Assembly (NCBI RefSeq): GCF_035594125.1
Contig: NW_026973701.1
Coordinates: 142,501 to 206,500, forward strand
DNA: 64,000 nt
DNA from: Scylla paramamosain
Taxonomy: Eukaryota > Arthropoda > Malacostraca > Decapoda > Portunidae
Direction of reading: 5' to 3'
The notes beneath the pieces were generated by a model. The model saw only the letters and a list, made by a program, of their open reading frames with translations. It was not told the DNA's origin and ran no database searches. Within the stretch, counting starts at the first letter, position 1, and every line of letters begins with the position of its first letter. Position numbers and translations under genes: made by a program. Shown here in pieces: positions 10,711-25,030 of the stretch.

Positions 10711-13111
10711 ATCTTTTTTTTTTTTTTTATGTAGGAGTGACACTGGCCAAGGGCAACAAAAATCAAATAAAATAAAAAAGTCCACTGAGATGTCAGTCCA
10801 AGAAAAGGGTCCAAAGCGGTAGTCAAAAACTGAAGGATAAGTGTCTTGAAACCTCCCCCTTGAAGGAATTCAAGTTAAAGGAAGGTGGAAATACAGAAGC
10901 AGGCAGATGGTTCCAGAGTTTACCAGAGAAAGGGATGAATGATTAAGAATACTGGTTAACTCTTGCATTACAGAGGTGGAAAGAGGAGTGGTAAGAAAAA
11001 GAAGAAAGTCTTGTGCAGCGAGGCCGCGGGAGGAGGGGAGGCATGCAGTTAGCAAGATCAGAAGAGTAGTTAGCATGAAAATAGCGGTAGAAGACAGCTA
11101 GAGATGCAACATTGCGGCGATAAGAGAGAGCCTGAAGACAGTCAATTAGAGGAGAGGAGTTGATGAGACGAAAAGCTTTTGATTCCACCCTGTCTAGAAG
11201 AGCAGTATGAGTGGAACCCCCCCAGACATGTGAAGCATACTCCATACATGGACGGATAAGGCCCTTGTACAGAGTTAGCAGCTGGAGGGTGAGAAAACTG
11301 GCGGAGACGTCTCAGAACACCTAACTTCATGGAAGCTGTTTTAGCTAGAGATGAGATGTGAAGTTTCCAGTTCATATTATAAGTAAAAGACAGACCGAGG
11401 ATGTTCAGTGTAGAAGAGGGGGACAGTTGAGTGTCATTGAAGAAGAGGGGATAGTTGTCTGGAAAGTTGTGTCGAGTTGATAGATGGAGGAATTGAGTTT
11501 TTGAGGCATTGAACAATACCAAGTTTGCTCTGCCTCAATCAGAAATTTTAGAAAGACCAGATGTCAAGCGTTCTGTGGCTTCCCTGCACGATATGTTTAC
11601 CTCCTGAAGGGTTGGACGTCTATGAAAAGACGTGGAAAAGTGCAGGGTGGTATCATCAGCGTAGGAGTGGATAGGAAAAGAAATTTGGTATAAAAGGTCA
11701 TTGATGAATAATAAGAGTGTGTGACAGGACAGAATTCTGAGGAACACCATTGTTAGTAGATTTAGGAGAAGAACAGTGACTGTCTACCACAGCAGCAATA
11801 GAACGGTCAGAAAGGAAACTTGAAATGAAGTTACAGAGAGAAGGATAGAAGCCATAGGAGGGTAGTTTGGAAATCAAAGCTTTATACCAGACTCTATCAA
11901 AAGCTTTTGATATGTCCAAGGCAACAGCAAAAGTTTCACCAAAGTCTCTAAAAGAGGATGACGAAGACTCAGTAAGGAAAGCCAGAAGATCACCAGTAGA
12001 GCGGCCTTGACGGAACCCATACTGGCGATCAGATAGAAAGTTGTAAAGTGATAGATGTTTAAGAATCTTCCTGTTGAAGAGAGATTCAAAAACTTTAGAT
12101 AGGCAGGAAATTAAAGCAATAGGACGGTAGTTTGAAGGATTAGAACGGTCACCCTTTTTAGGAACAGGTTGAATATAGGCAAACTTCCAGCAAGAAGGAA
12201 AGGTAGATGTTGACAGACAGAACTGAAAGAGTTTGACTAGGCAAGGTGCAAGCACGGAGGCACAGTTTCGGAGAACAGTAGAAGCGACACCATCAGGTCC
12301 ATAAGCCTTCCGAGGGTTTAGGCCAGCGAGGGCATGGAAAACATCACTGCGAAGAATTTTAATAGGTAGCATGAAGTAGTCAGAGGGTGGAGGAGAGGGA
12401 GAAACAAGACCTGAATCGTCCAAGGTAAAGTTTTTAGCAAAGGTTTGAGCGAAGAGTTCAGCTTTAGAAATAGATGTGATAGCAGTGGTGCCATCTGGTT
12501 GAAGTAGAGGAGGGAAAGAAAAAAAAGCAAAGTTATTAGAGATATTTTTGGCTAGATGCCAGAAGTCACGAGGGGAGTTAGATCTTGAAAGGTTTTGACA
12601 CTTTCTGTTAATGAAGGAGTTTTTAGCTAGTTGGAGAACAGACTTGGCATGGTTCCGGGCAGAAATATAAAGTGCATGAGATTTTGGTGATGGAAGGCTT
12701 AAGTACCTTTTGTGGGCCACCTCTCTATCATGTATAGCACGAGAACAAGCTGTGTTAAACCAAGGTTTAAAAGGTTTAGGACGAGAAAAAGAGTGAGGAA
12801 TGTACGCCTCCATGCCAGACACTATCACCTCTGTTATGCGCTCAGCACACAAAGACGGGTCTCTGACACGGAAGCATTAGTCATTCCAAGGAAAATCAGC
12901 GAAATACCTCCTCAGGTCCCCCCAACTAGCAGAGGCAAAACGCCAGAGGCACCTTCGCTTAGGGGGATCCTGAGGAGGGATTGGAGCGATAGGACAAAAT
13001 ACAGATACGAGATTGTGATGGGAGGAGCCGAACGGAGAAGAAAGGGTGACAGCATAAGCAGAAGGATTAGAGGTCAGGAAAAGGTCAAGAATGTTGAGCG
13101 TATCTCCATGT
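10711..13111 (-). mobile_element. LINE family 1, copy A (Jockey-like), 5' truncated
   Basis: A non-LTR element on the minus strand. Its 3' end is a poly(A) tail seen as the T run at 10711-10728, next to the family's 3' UTR block (plus-sense 'gttgcccttggccagtgtcc', also seen at 21370 and, in reduced form, at 51085 and 52660). Going upstream come the RT thumb, palm and fingers and the last part of an EEP endonuclease, ending abruptly near 13111. About 2.4 kb remain. Six other pieces of this family occur at 20600, 20936, 27735, 28325, 48241 and 52639. Target duplications were not found. Copy A is the best preserved coding copy but is broken by several frame changes. Confidence 0.9.
11142..12852 (-). 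pseudogene. Reverse transcriptase of LINE family 1, copy A
   Basis: The longest frame (12852 down to 11698, 384 codons) runs from the linker after the endonuclease into the RT palm: 'NPRKAYGPDGV', 'SNYRPIALISCLSKVFE', 'QYGFRQGRST', 'ALDISKAFDRVW' are typical Jockey/CR1 RT boxes. At about 11720 the frame breaks just after the 'NNGVPQ' box. The catalytic box HSYADDTTL continues in another frame (11750-11535), and the thumb in two more (11522-11142 and 11245-10943), which carry '[11 protein letters not shown]' and 'MEYASHVWGG' patterns. The breaks make it non-functional as it stands. RT would copy the element RNA at a nicked nuclear target site. Confidence 0.88.
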
Positions 13112-13339
13112 CCTGTGTCTTCCCGCGGCGATGGGAAGTGGGTCAGAGCACAACAGGCGGGGGAGAGTGAAGGGAAGGGAATGAGAAGGAGGATGCTAAG
13201 AGGAAGAGAATTAGAAATAGAAAATGAGAGGAATGATAACCAGAGAGAGCAAGCGAGGGGAGAGTGAAAGAGAAAGGAATGAGAAGGAAGATATTAAGAA
13301 GAAAGAAGAGTGGGGAAAGAGAAAATGATAAGGTAAAGA

Positions 13340-13342
<3 letters not shown>

Positions 13343-13371
<29 letters not shown>
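13343..13371. repeat. (GA)n microsatellite
   Basis: Short GA run directly at the 5' edge of the next LINE fragment. Confidence 0.9.
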
Positions 13372-13373
<2 letters not shown>

Positions 13374-14211
13374 CAACGCACTGCTCTCAGACATCATGGC
13401 CTGGGGCGACCGGTGGCAAGTCAAATTTGCCCCCGAAAAGACTCAGGCCATGGTGGTATCCCGCTCTCACGAGGACGCGCGTGAGGTGCGTGGAAGGCTG
13501 AAGATGGGAGACAACAGCATCCCTCTGCAGGACAGCGTAAACATCCTTGGCGTGGAGGTGGACTCGCGGCTGCTCTTCGACCGTCACCTCGAGGACGTGG
13601 CCCGAAAAGCGTCTCAGAAGGTGACACTCTTGAGGCGTCTGAGGCACCTCCTTGACTCCGATGGCCTCCTGACCCTGTACAAGGCTCAGGTCAGTCCCAT
13701 CATGGAGTACGCGCCGCTCACGTGGATGTCCAGTGCCCGATGTCATCTCAACTTGCTGGACAAAGTGCAAAGGAGGGCAGAGCGCCTCATCAGTGGCGCC
13801 AGACAGACGCAGCCTCGCCAGCAACCGCTGGCAGCAGATACAGAAGGATGGATACAGCAGCAGCAGATACAGAAGGATGGGCCGGTGCTGAGGGACACTC
13901 TGGATCATCGCCGGAAAGTTGCAGCGCTGACAGTGCTTCATAAGGCGCAGCTCCAGAATGTTCCTCACCTAGCAGACCTGAGGGCTACCTGGAGGAGATC
14001 TGAGCGCAATACGAGAACGGTATTGAGCAACGATCTCCTCTTAGAGGTGCCAGGGTCTCGCTCCACCACCCACCAACGGGCCTTCTCCTCCGCCACTGTA
14101 GTGTGGTGGAACACCCTCACGGCTGTGGTGGACGTACGACATCTGTCCACACAGCAGATGAAAGTGTCCACACACAAGTGGTTACGCCTTCAGACTCTCA
14201 ACCCTCCATAA
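13372..14211 (+). pseudogene. C-terminal RT region of a second Jockey-like LINE
   Basis: Reads as the end of the RT palm plus thumb: 'LLSDIMAWGDRWQVKF' (the segment after the catalytic YADD), 'NILGVEVDSRLLFDRH', 'MEYAPLTWMS', 'VQRRAERLI' and 'VWWNTLTAVVDV' near the end. The frame extends back through the GA run to an ATG at 13264, but that part is repeat-derived and not part of the protein. At 13831-13880 a short direct duplication ('agatacagaaggatgg' twice) adds Gln-rich residues. The catalytic palm is missing, so the copy is 5' truncated. The GC-rich coding part contrasts with the AT repeat that follows. It is distinct in sequence from LINE family 1. Confidence 0.85.
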
Positions 14212-14288
14212 GAAAGACACAAAAATATGGTCGTGTCTGACCTCCAGTGAACTTAACATATAGATATATATGACCTCTATTGTAAATA

Positions 14289-14552
<264 letters not shown>

Positions 14553-14768
14553 CCATATCATTTTCTAGTTTATTAATCTATTTATTTGCTTATTATTTAT
14601 ACATTGATTTAATCACTGGTTACATACATGTGCCTATACATCTTAGCAAAATATTAATATCTATTATACCACACACAGTAATGCCTTAAAATAGTTATAC
14701 ACCACAAAGATAACTTTAGCAAAGGCCACAATGAACATGTGTGTTTAATTGTTTAAATAAAAAAAAAA

Positions 14769-14769
<1 letters not shown>

Positions 14770-14839
<70 letters not shown>
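14770..14839. repeat. (GA)n microsatellite
   Basis: A run (14759-14769) followed by about 70 bp of GA. Confidence 0.97.
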
Positions 14840-14841
<2 letters not shown>

Positions 14842-14919
14842 GCTGGGAAATATGTGATCTTTTTCTAAGCATATGAGTTCGTTTTGAAGCCCCAGAGGAT
14901 GTGATATTTTACACCACCA

Positions 14920-15324
14920 CTCATTTTTGCCTCCTCCTCGCCTCTTTTCCTGTATCTCTTGTCCTCTTTTCCTTCCTTTCTGTTTTTCTTCCTTCTTTCC
15001 TTTCCCTTCGCCTTTCTTTCTTCCTCCTTTCCTTTTCACCTTCCTTCTTTCTTTATCTCTCTCCTTCTCTCTCTTTCGGTTTTCTTCTTTTTCAACTTTT
15101 TTTCAGCTTCCTTTTCTTCTTTCCTCCCTCCCTTCCTTCTTTCTTTTTTTCTTCCTGCACTTCATTCTTGTCCTTTTGTCTTCCCTCCTTCTTTCCTTCC
15201 TTTCCTTTATTCTCTCTCATTTTCTTTCCTTCCTTCCTTCTTTCGTTCCCTTCATTTCTTCCTTTCCCTCCTTCCTTTCTTTCCTTCTGTTCTTCACTCC
15301 TACCTTTATCTCATTCTCTCTTCC

Positions 15325-15330
<6 letters not shown>
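14920..15330. other. Pyrimidine-rich strand
   Basis: About 410 bp of TTCC/CTTT-rich plus strand leading into a CT run. It is paired in composition with a purine-rich stretch at 16157-16480 on the far side of the inverted repeat. No gene. Confidence 0.85.
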
Positions 15331-15414
<84 letters not shown>

Positions 15415-15479
15415 GTATCTTGCTTTCAGTTTTCACTCAAATTCCTTCGAGATAAAATAGACTTTTCGTGTTTCCCTCA

Positions 15480-15525
<46 letters not shown>

Positions 15526-15564
15526 GCTGTGGTCCTTTTCACGCTTAATGGTATCAGGAAAGAG

Positions 15565-15629
<65 letters not shown>

Positions 15630-15650
15630 AAAAGGGAAATGATTGTACAT

Positions 15651-15726
<76 letters not shown>

Positions 15727-15761
15727 CATTTCTTACCACTAACATAATTCGGGTGGAAAAT

Positions 15762-15802
<41 letters not shown>

Positions 15803-15829
15803 GTACAATCATTTCCCTTTTCAGTGTGT

Positions 15830-15898
<69 letters not shown>

Positions 15899-15940
15899 CT
15901 CTTTCCTGATACCATTAAGCGTGAAAAGGACCACAGCCTA

Positions 15941-16021
<81 letters not shown>

Positions 16022-16086
16022 TAAGGGAAACACGAAAAGTCTATTTTATCTCGAAGGAATTTGAGTGAAAACTGAAAGCAAGATAC

Positions 16087-16156
<70 letters not shown>
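15331..16156. repeat. Inverted repeat carrying mirrored microsatellites
   Basis: Left arm order: (CT)n 15331-15410, unique block 15411-15482, (GT)n to 15523, unique block 15524-15567, (CA)n to 15627, unique block 15628-15651, (CT)n to 15723. The right arm, 15765-16156, is the reverse complement in the same order. The three unique blocks (about 72, 44 and 24 bp) match their partners with at most one mismatch each. The spacer is about 41 bp (15724-15764) and is not symmetrical. Repeat tract lengths differ between arms. The many SER, THTH and CVCV frames here are artefacts. Confidence 0.95.
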
Positions 16157-16909
<753 letters not shown>

Positions 16910-17133
16910 AATTGATAAGCATTTTTAATCAATCCATAAATCTCTTTCCTAATTTGTGGAGAGACTGAAAACTTTGGATCTTACTCAAACTAACTAAATT
17001 TTGCACAGGCCTTCGTAAAGTGTCATTTTATGAGGCACACTTTGCATAAACACTTCATACACTTCACTATTCTCCGCAGTGGTTATAATCTCCCTGTGAA
17101 CAAAATGAACATAGTGATTTTATTTTTTCACAC

Positions 17134-17134
<1 letters not shown>

Positions 17135-17196
<62 letters not shown>
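17135..17196. repeat. (CA)n microsatellite
   Basis: About 62 bp of CA; T-rich gene-free sequence lies to its right. Confidence 0.95.
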
Positions 17197-17197
<1 letters not shown>

Positions 17198-17466
17198 CAT
17201 TTTCCCAAGCGTCTTATCTCGAATGCTTTGACAGACAGTACTGTACTGAAGGGTAGTGGAGTGTTTTTTTTTATTTTATCTTTATTTCTTTCATTATCAT
17301 TATTTATCTTTATTTTCTTTCATTTTCTTTATTTTTTTTCATTACTTCACTCAGAGATATCAATAATTCTTTATAAGGAAATAAAAGCAATTTACTTTAT
17401 TAGTTTATTTATTTTATTCATTTATTTACTTTTTTTTCTCCAATATTATGTATTCTCTTAGCCCGT

Positions 17467-18260
17467 TTATTGTACACACCCGAACAACATTTCTCACAAC
17501 ATATTTTCTTTGACTTGAATTATTCGTGAAAACTTCCTACACAACCTCTCTTGCGTTATATTCATTTGTAAGTCCTTTCATTAATGTACATCCAACGTCA
17601 CATATTCTACGTTTCCTTTTTATGCACCTAGAGTAAGAAATTGTGTCACATTTTTATATTAACACATTCCTTTAATTCACCTGTAAGTGTGCACTCACGC
17701 TGCCATGTTAAATTCTCCTTCAGTTCGTCTTGTTTTGTGAGGACTCCTGCCACATCTTATTCATCATTGCGTATTCTTTATGTCCATCTATCAGTGCACA
17801 CCCTCGCCACATTCATACTACATTTTCTTTTATCTCGCTTTATTGGTGAGAATTCTTGTCCCACTTCACGTAACATAATACATTCTTTACAGTTCATCTG
17901 TTATCGTGCACCCTCACCACATCTTCACCATATCAATGTTACTATAGTTCATCTGTTATCGTGCACCCTCACCACATCCTCACCACATCAATGTTACATT
18001 TTCTTTTAGTTCCTCTTATTGGTGATACTCTTTCCATAATTCATTTAACATTAGGCAGGGTTTTTTTTGGGGAGTCCATTCATTTGCGTGCAACCCTCAC
18101 TGCATCTATATTGCATTCTCTTTTATTTCACTTTATTAGAAAGAACTCTCGGTACATTACTGCCAACTTAGCATTTTTTTTTTTTTTTTTTTTTTTTTGT
18201 ATCTTCGTTAGTAGCCAAACTCACCTCCACACAGTATCCTTCACAATACATTTTCTTTCA
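17467..18260. repeat. Degenerate tandem array, period about 100-125 bp
   Basis: A phrase like 'gtgcaccctcaccaca' followed by 'acattttctttta', 'ttattggtga' and 'taacattat' recurs with heavy drift. The 'gtgca/gtaca' phase marks fall near 17474, 17587, 17688, 17796, 17912, 17961 and 18085. One unit (17912-17961) is shortened to about 49 bp. The weak frame across it is not a gene. I infer an old satellite-like array. Confidence 0.7.
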
Positions 18261-19304
18261 TTTCAGTTACTAGCGCGGTGGCGGGCTCCTCCCCTCACAC
18301 CGCAGCGGGATGCCTGGAACACAAGCCCCGCACAGCTCTCCACGCACCGGCTCGTTAGCACCACACTAAACCAACCTTGAACCTGACCCTGAAAACTGGC
18401 CTTCCACTCTTCCCTCTCGCAACATTTTATTTCTTCCTATCATTTGTTCATCCCTTTCATTCTCCCACTCTGCTCTTCTTCGCTCTTCCGTGTTCTTTTA
18501 AATCTTGACATTTGAGTTCCTCTTGTCTGCTCGAGTGAAGCGAATGGGGCTTTGCTTCGTTCAGAGTTCAAGCACTATAGGGTTGTACCACTGCCAACAA
18601 AATCTTTTTCGCCGTGCTTTTATCAAGAGATCTCAAATTTTCCGTGGTATTATTAATTTCAACTTAGGCTCCAGCACACTTGAACGCTGTATGGTTTGAA
18701 TGCTAGACAAATGTTGCTATCTATCTAGTTGCTTGCGTCTATAGTTTTCAATCAGCAGGAAGCAGAAAGCGAAGGTGGATGAGTGAAAAGTGAGAAAAGA
18801 TATCTTTCCTTTGATCACAACGACTTGATATGTTTTCTTCCCCAAATCGTCTTCAGTTACACAAGACCTCTAACCGAACCCTACAAACACTGACCAAACA
18901 TACAGCCAATTAAACAAAAAAAAAAAAAAAACGGAAAAGCAGCGTTTCAGCACGTCCTGAGAGCAAGACAGATCCTGGAGGGCTGGACTCGACTGGACTC
19001 AGCTCTCTGGACGTCTCTTACTCCTCAACAAAGCGAGGCGAGGCGAGGCGACCGGCGGGGCTCATATACCCGAACCCGCCATTCAGTGGAAAGCCTCCTG
19101 ATCCGCTCTGATCACCGCACGCACTTGCACCGGCCAAGGCAAAACAATAAAAGGAAGCAAAAGAAGTCGATGCTGCTGCTAAACTCAGGATAAAACTGAC
19201 CGCACAGGTATATCTTCTTCTTTACTTCCCACGACCTGCACACATTTCTAAAAGGCAAGGCAAGGGAAGCTGAACTGAAGCGAAAGGATGAAAATAAGTA
19301 AAGG
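18261..19304. other. Unassigned DNA, GC-richer at 18980-19130
   Basis: No coding pattern. A (gaggc)n-like stretch lies at 19030-19052, in the only GC-rich, CpG-containing patch nearby, followed by 'ctcatatacccg', a weak TATA-like string. No gene start can be linked to it. Confidence 0.45.
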
Positions 19305-20155
<851 letters not shown>

Positions 20156-20158
20156 CAT

Positions 20159-20160
<2 letters not shown>

Positions 20161-20201
<41 letters not shown>
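20161..20201. repeat. (GT)n microsatellite
   Basis: GT run of about 41 bp. Confidence 0.95.
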
Positions 20202-20204
<3 letters not shown>

Positions 20205-20351
20205 CGGATATGGTGGCCATCTCCCTGGCAGAATACATCCAATGCATACAAATTCAATTCTAATTTTCTTGAGCTTATCTACTTTATGCATTACGGGAAT
20301 AGGGATAAGGATGATGGTCCACTATTACTGCTGCTACTGTTACTACTACTA

Positions 20352-20430
20352 CTGGTATATTTCATACAGGGACTGCCACGTGTAAGCCTGGTCGCTTCTT
20401 GCAGCTTCCCTTATTTCTTATGTTCTTATG
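20352..20430 (+). mobile_element. 3' end of an L2/CR1-like LINE with octamer tail
   Basis: 'gggactgccacgtgtaagcc', 'cttcttgcagcttccc' and a tail of ttcttatg repeats. The same block ends the LINE piece at 36668-36876 and appears on the minus strand near 60256-60340. Only the non-coding 3' end is left here. Confidence 0.7.
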
Positions 20431-20503
20431 TTCTTATCACCCACAAACACACACACAAACACAGATAAACACCTAGAAACACAAGGAAAACAAAATTATA
20501 GAT

Positions 20504-20504
<1 letters not shown>

Positions 20505-20574
<70 letters not shown>

Positions 20575-20580
20575 CACACA
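20505..20580. repeat. (CA)n microsatellite
   Basis: CA run of about 75 bp with minor interruptions. Confidence 0.95.
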
Positions 20581-20599
20581 CACACAAAAGTAATCACAC

Positions 20600-20682
20600 A
20601 GGTAAACTCTTGTATTAGGGAGGTAAACAGAACAGAATAATATCGAGAGAAAGTAGAAAGTCTTGTACAGTGAGGTGAGATG
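20600..20682 (-). mobile_element. Relic of LINE family 1
   Basis: 'aaactcttgtattagggagg' followed by 'agaaagtcttgtacag' matches the antisense of the family-1 thumb region (compare 10953-11018). Only about 80 bp remain. Tetranucleotide ATAG runs lie just to the right. Confidence 0.6.
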
Positions 20683-20865
20683 GATAGATAGATAAATAGA
20701 TAGATAGATAGACAAATAAACACACAGGTAAACTCAACAAACAGACACGTGTAAACTCACCTGCCAGTCAGATAGATAGAAAGATACAGATAGACAGACA
20801 GATAGATAAAAAGATAAATATACAGGTAAACTCAGACAGACACGTGTAAACTCAGCTGTCAGTCT

Positions 20866-20867
<2 letters not shown>

Positions 20868-20935
<68 letters not shown>
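20868..20935. repeat. (CA)n microsatellite
   Basis: CA run of about 68 bp that directly abuts the truncated 5' end of the next LINE. Confidence 0.95.
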
Positions 20936-20938
<3 letters not shown>

Positions 20939-21401
20939 TCTTCTAGACAGGGTGGAATCAAAAGCATTTCAACTCCTCTCCTCTAACTGACTGTCTTCAG
21001 CCTCTCTCTCACCGCCGCAGTGTTGCATCTCTAGCTGTCTTCTACCACTATTTTCATGTTAACTTCTCTTCTGATCTTGCTAACTGCATGCCTCCCCTCC
21101 TTCCGCGGCCTCGCTGCACAAGACTTTCTTCTTTCTCTCACCCCTATTCTGTCCACCTCTCTAACGCAAGAGTTAACCAGTATTCTCAATCATTCATCCC
21201 TTTCTCTGGTAAACTCTGGAACTCCCTGCCTGCTTCTGTATTTCCACCTTCCTATGACTTGAATTCCTTCAAGAGGGATGTTTCAAGACACTTATTCATC
21301 AATTTTAGACCACTGCTTTGACCCTTTTATGGGACTGACATTTCAGTGGGCAATTTTTTGGGGGGGATTTTTGTTGCCCTTGGCCAGTGTCCCTCCTACA
21401 T

Positions 21402-21402
<1 letters not shown>
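20936..21402 (+). mobile_element. LINE family 1, copy B (3' end only)
   Basis: About 467 bp: the last part of the RT thumb ('CMPPLLPRPRCTRLSSF', then 'QSFIPFSGKLWNSLPASVF') followed by the family 3' UTR ending 'ctcctacataaa'. The poly(A) tail found in copies A and C is here replaced by a CA run. Both ends lie against CA repeats, so insertion into a CA microsatellite, or repeat growth from the tail, is likely. Frame interruptions are few within this short piece. Confidence 0.88.

Positions 21403-21437
<35 letters not shown>
21403..21437. repeat. (CA)n microsatellite
   Basis: CA run of about 35 bp at the 3' end of copy B. A GGA-rich stretch follows at about 21560-21720. Confidence 0.93.
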
Positions 21438-21439
<2 letters not shown>

Positions 21440-21774
21440 GAAAGTCCTCGAGCTGGCGTGGCCGAACAAGTCGTCAACCTCTTGTAGCATCACATGACCC
21501 TGGAGCTCTCACCTGCACCCCCACCCCTCCACCGCCTCGCCCCCACACCAGGTACCTCATGTGGCGAGGGGGGAGGGAGGGGCGTGGGTGCTGGTTCTCT
21601 CTTTGATCTGCTGGGGGTGTGTAGTGGAGGTGGAGGGGGAGGGAGGTAGGAAGCTATTGGGGTAGTAGGAGTAGGAGGAGGAAGAAAAGGAGGAGGAGGA
21701 GGAGGAGGGAGATAAGGAGAGGGGGCTACACCACACCTCCACTACATTTCATTCAAAGGCTCCAATTGAAGTTA

Positions 21775-21945
21775 CACGAGTGTTTTTAAGGGTGTTTTTA
21801 CAGTTGTAGTGACAGATTAACTGGATTTGTACATTGTTACGAGGAGAAACACTGTCAAGAATCCTGGTGGTCATCTCTGTGGCTCTGGCAAACAGTCGTG
21901 GTGAGAGAGCAAAGCGTTTTAGAATACTGGTCTGGTCTGATCTCT
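21775..21945 (+). repeat. Dispersed repeat family R, copy 2
   Basis: Contains 'agtgacagattaa', 'ggagaaac', 'tcatctctgtggc', 'agtcgtggtgagagagcaaagcg' in short matching blocks. The reverse complement of 34108-34275 carries the same blocks in the same order. Confidence 0.65.
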
Positions 21946-22014
21946 CATTTAAATATACCAGTGACTTGACTCACGACTACACCACATTTTTTATCTTGCA
22001 TTTATCTTGCATAC

Positions 22015-22796
22015 AGGGGCAGGACATGGATGTTATGTCAGCTAACGTCACTGTCGAAGCTACCATCAAAACATTGATGAAATGCAGGGACGAAGAAAGC
22101 TTTTCATCACTCTGGAAAAAAGCACAGACAACTACAGAAAAAAATTAACCAGTTTACATCAGATGTGCAGCCTGTGACAGCGTCACTCCACAGGAAAAAA
22201 AAAAAGCCGTCAAGGAGGCTGCTGGCCTTAACAGGGAGAGCCAGGCAAGTGAAGACAAATTGTCAGACGAACAGAGAGCAAGAAGTGAAATTTATTGATG
22301 CACTTGACAGGGTTGTAACTGAGATGCAAGAAAGATTTAATAGTAGGAGCTCAACTGTCCTTACATCTTTGACAAAAATGTTGATGGGAGATGCCAGTGA
22401 TGACAATACAAGGTTGTAGATGATTTCTACATTCTGCAAGAGGATAGTTTAAAGGCTGAACAAAGTATTTATCAAAGCCTTGCATCTGATTGTCGGCCTA
22501 AAACTGCAAGTGAAATCGTGAAGTTCTTAGTTTCCAATTCTTTGTGTTCCACTTTGCCCCACTTGTCAACAGCAGCCAAGGTACGACCCACCACCCCAGC
22601 AACACCATGCTCACCAGAGAGATCGTTCTCATGTCTGCGAACACTGAAGTCATACCTGCGATCAACAATGGGACAGGAAAGACTATTTAGCCTAGCAATA
22701 CTAAATATTGAGAGGAATTTTGTGAGCAAGTTCAACACAGAATCCATAGCTGATATTTTTGGTAGACGTCATGGTAGAGATAAATACTTACTCTGA
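22015..22796 (+). pseudogene. hAT transposase, broken C-terminal half
   Basis: Three pieces in order on the plus strand read like the C-terminal half of a hAT transposase of the ZMYM1/DUF4371-related group. The first (from about 22021) contains 'DMDVMSANVTVEATIK', the second 'VVTEMQERFNSR', the third the dimerisation segment 'PCSPERSFSCLRTLKSYLRS' ending in 'GRRHGRDKYLL'. The pieces lie in different frames, with stops at 22146 and 22417. A splice-acceptor-like tract (tttatcttgcatacag) precedes the first piece, so it may be the last exon of the transposase gene. An AATAAA lies at 22879-22884. The N-terminal zinc finger and the first catalytic Asp are not visible. In intact relatives the enzyme cuts and joins the element's ends in the nucleus. 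Confidence 0.82.
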
Positions 22797-22961
22797 GGTT
22801 CATCTTGATATCAATGTGCAATTACATGTTTTCTTTTTATAGTGCTTTATATTAATTTTTATAAAATGTTCACCTGCAATAAAGATACAAAATAAATCAA
22901 ACAAAAAAAATATTGATTTATCTATATTAGGTATATGGATAAAATTCAGGCAAAGGGTATC

Positions 22962-22998
22962 TTGCCCCCCTGAAAGAACTGGACCTCCTACGCCTGTG
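22962..22998 (+). other. Probable 3' terminal inverted repeat of the hAT element
   Basis: 'ggacctcctacgcctg' follows the transposase; read from the other strand it begins CAGGCGTAGG, which fits hAT ends. I did not find its partner upstream, so the element is probably missing its 5' end. Confidence 0.5.
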
Positions 22999-23699
<701 letters not shown>

Positions 23700-24205
23700 T
23701 CGTTCTAAATTCTTACAGAGCTCAAGAAAATGTAGTTTTATTTACGAATACAAAAAAGAGAAAACACATATTTATATTCATGATCGTTTCTTTAGGCTCT
23801 TCTAAATAATTTTCCATGATCGTTATTTGAATGATATTATCGTCTGTTTTAATTTATTTTTCTTTTTTATTTGTCCCATAACATAAGTTGACAACGTCAG
23901 TAAATATGCCACGCATATGAGCTGAAAGCTTAATAGCAAACACACTCCTTGCTGGGTTCATCCAACATGTGAAGTGTTACTGGCAATACTTTTCATTACG
24001 CAATGCAAAACACACATCCAGTTGATAAACATTTAATGTAACACGTTTCTAAGAGAAATAATCCACGTGGCCTCGTGTGCACAAGCTTCTTACGTCATCT
24101 CTCATACCCGCATCACTTAAACCATACATTTAACACACTCTCTCCATGAAATATGCTGCAAAATAAATTTTCTAACCAAAAGAAAAAAGTAATAATAATA
24201 ATACA

Positions 24206-24330
<125 letters not shown>

Positions 24331-24337
24331 GAGTATA

Positions 24338-25030
<693 letters not shown>

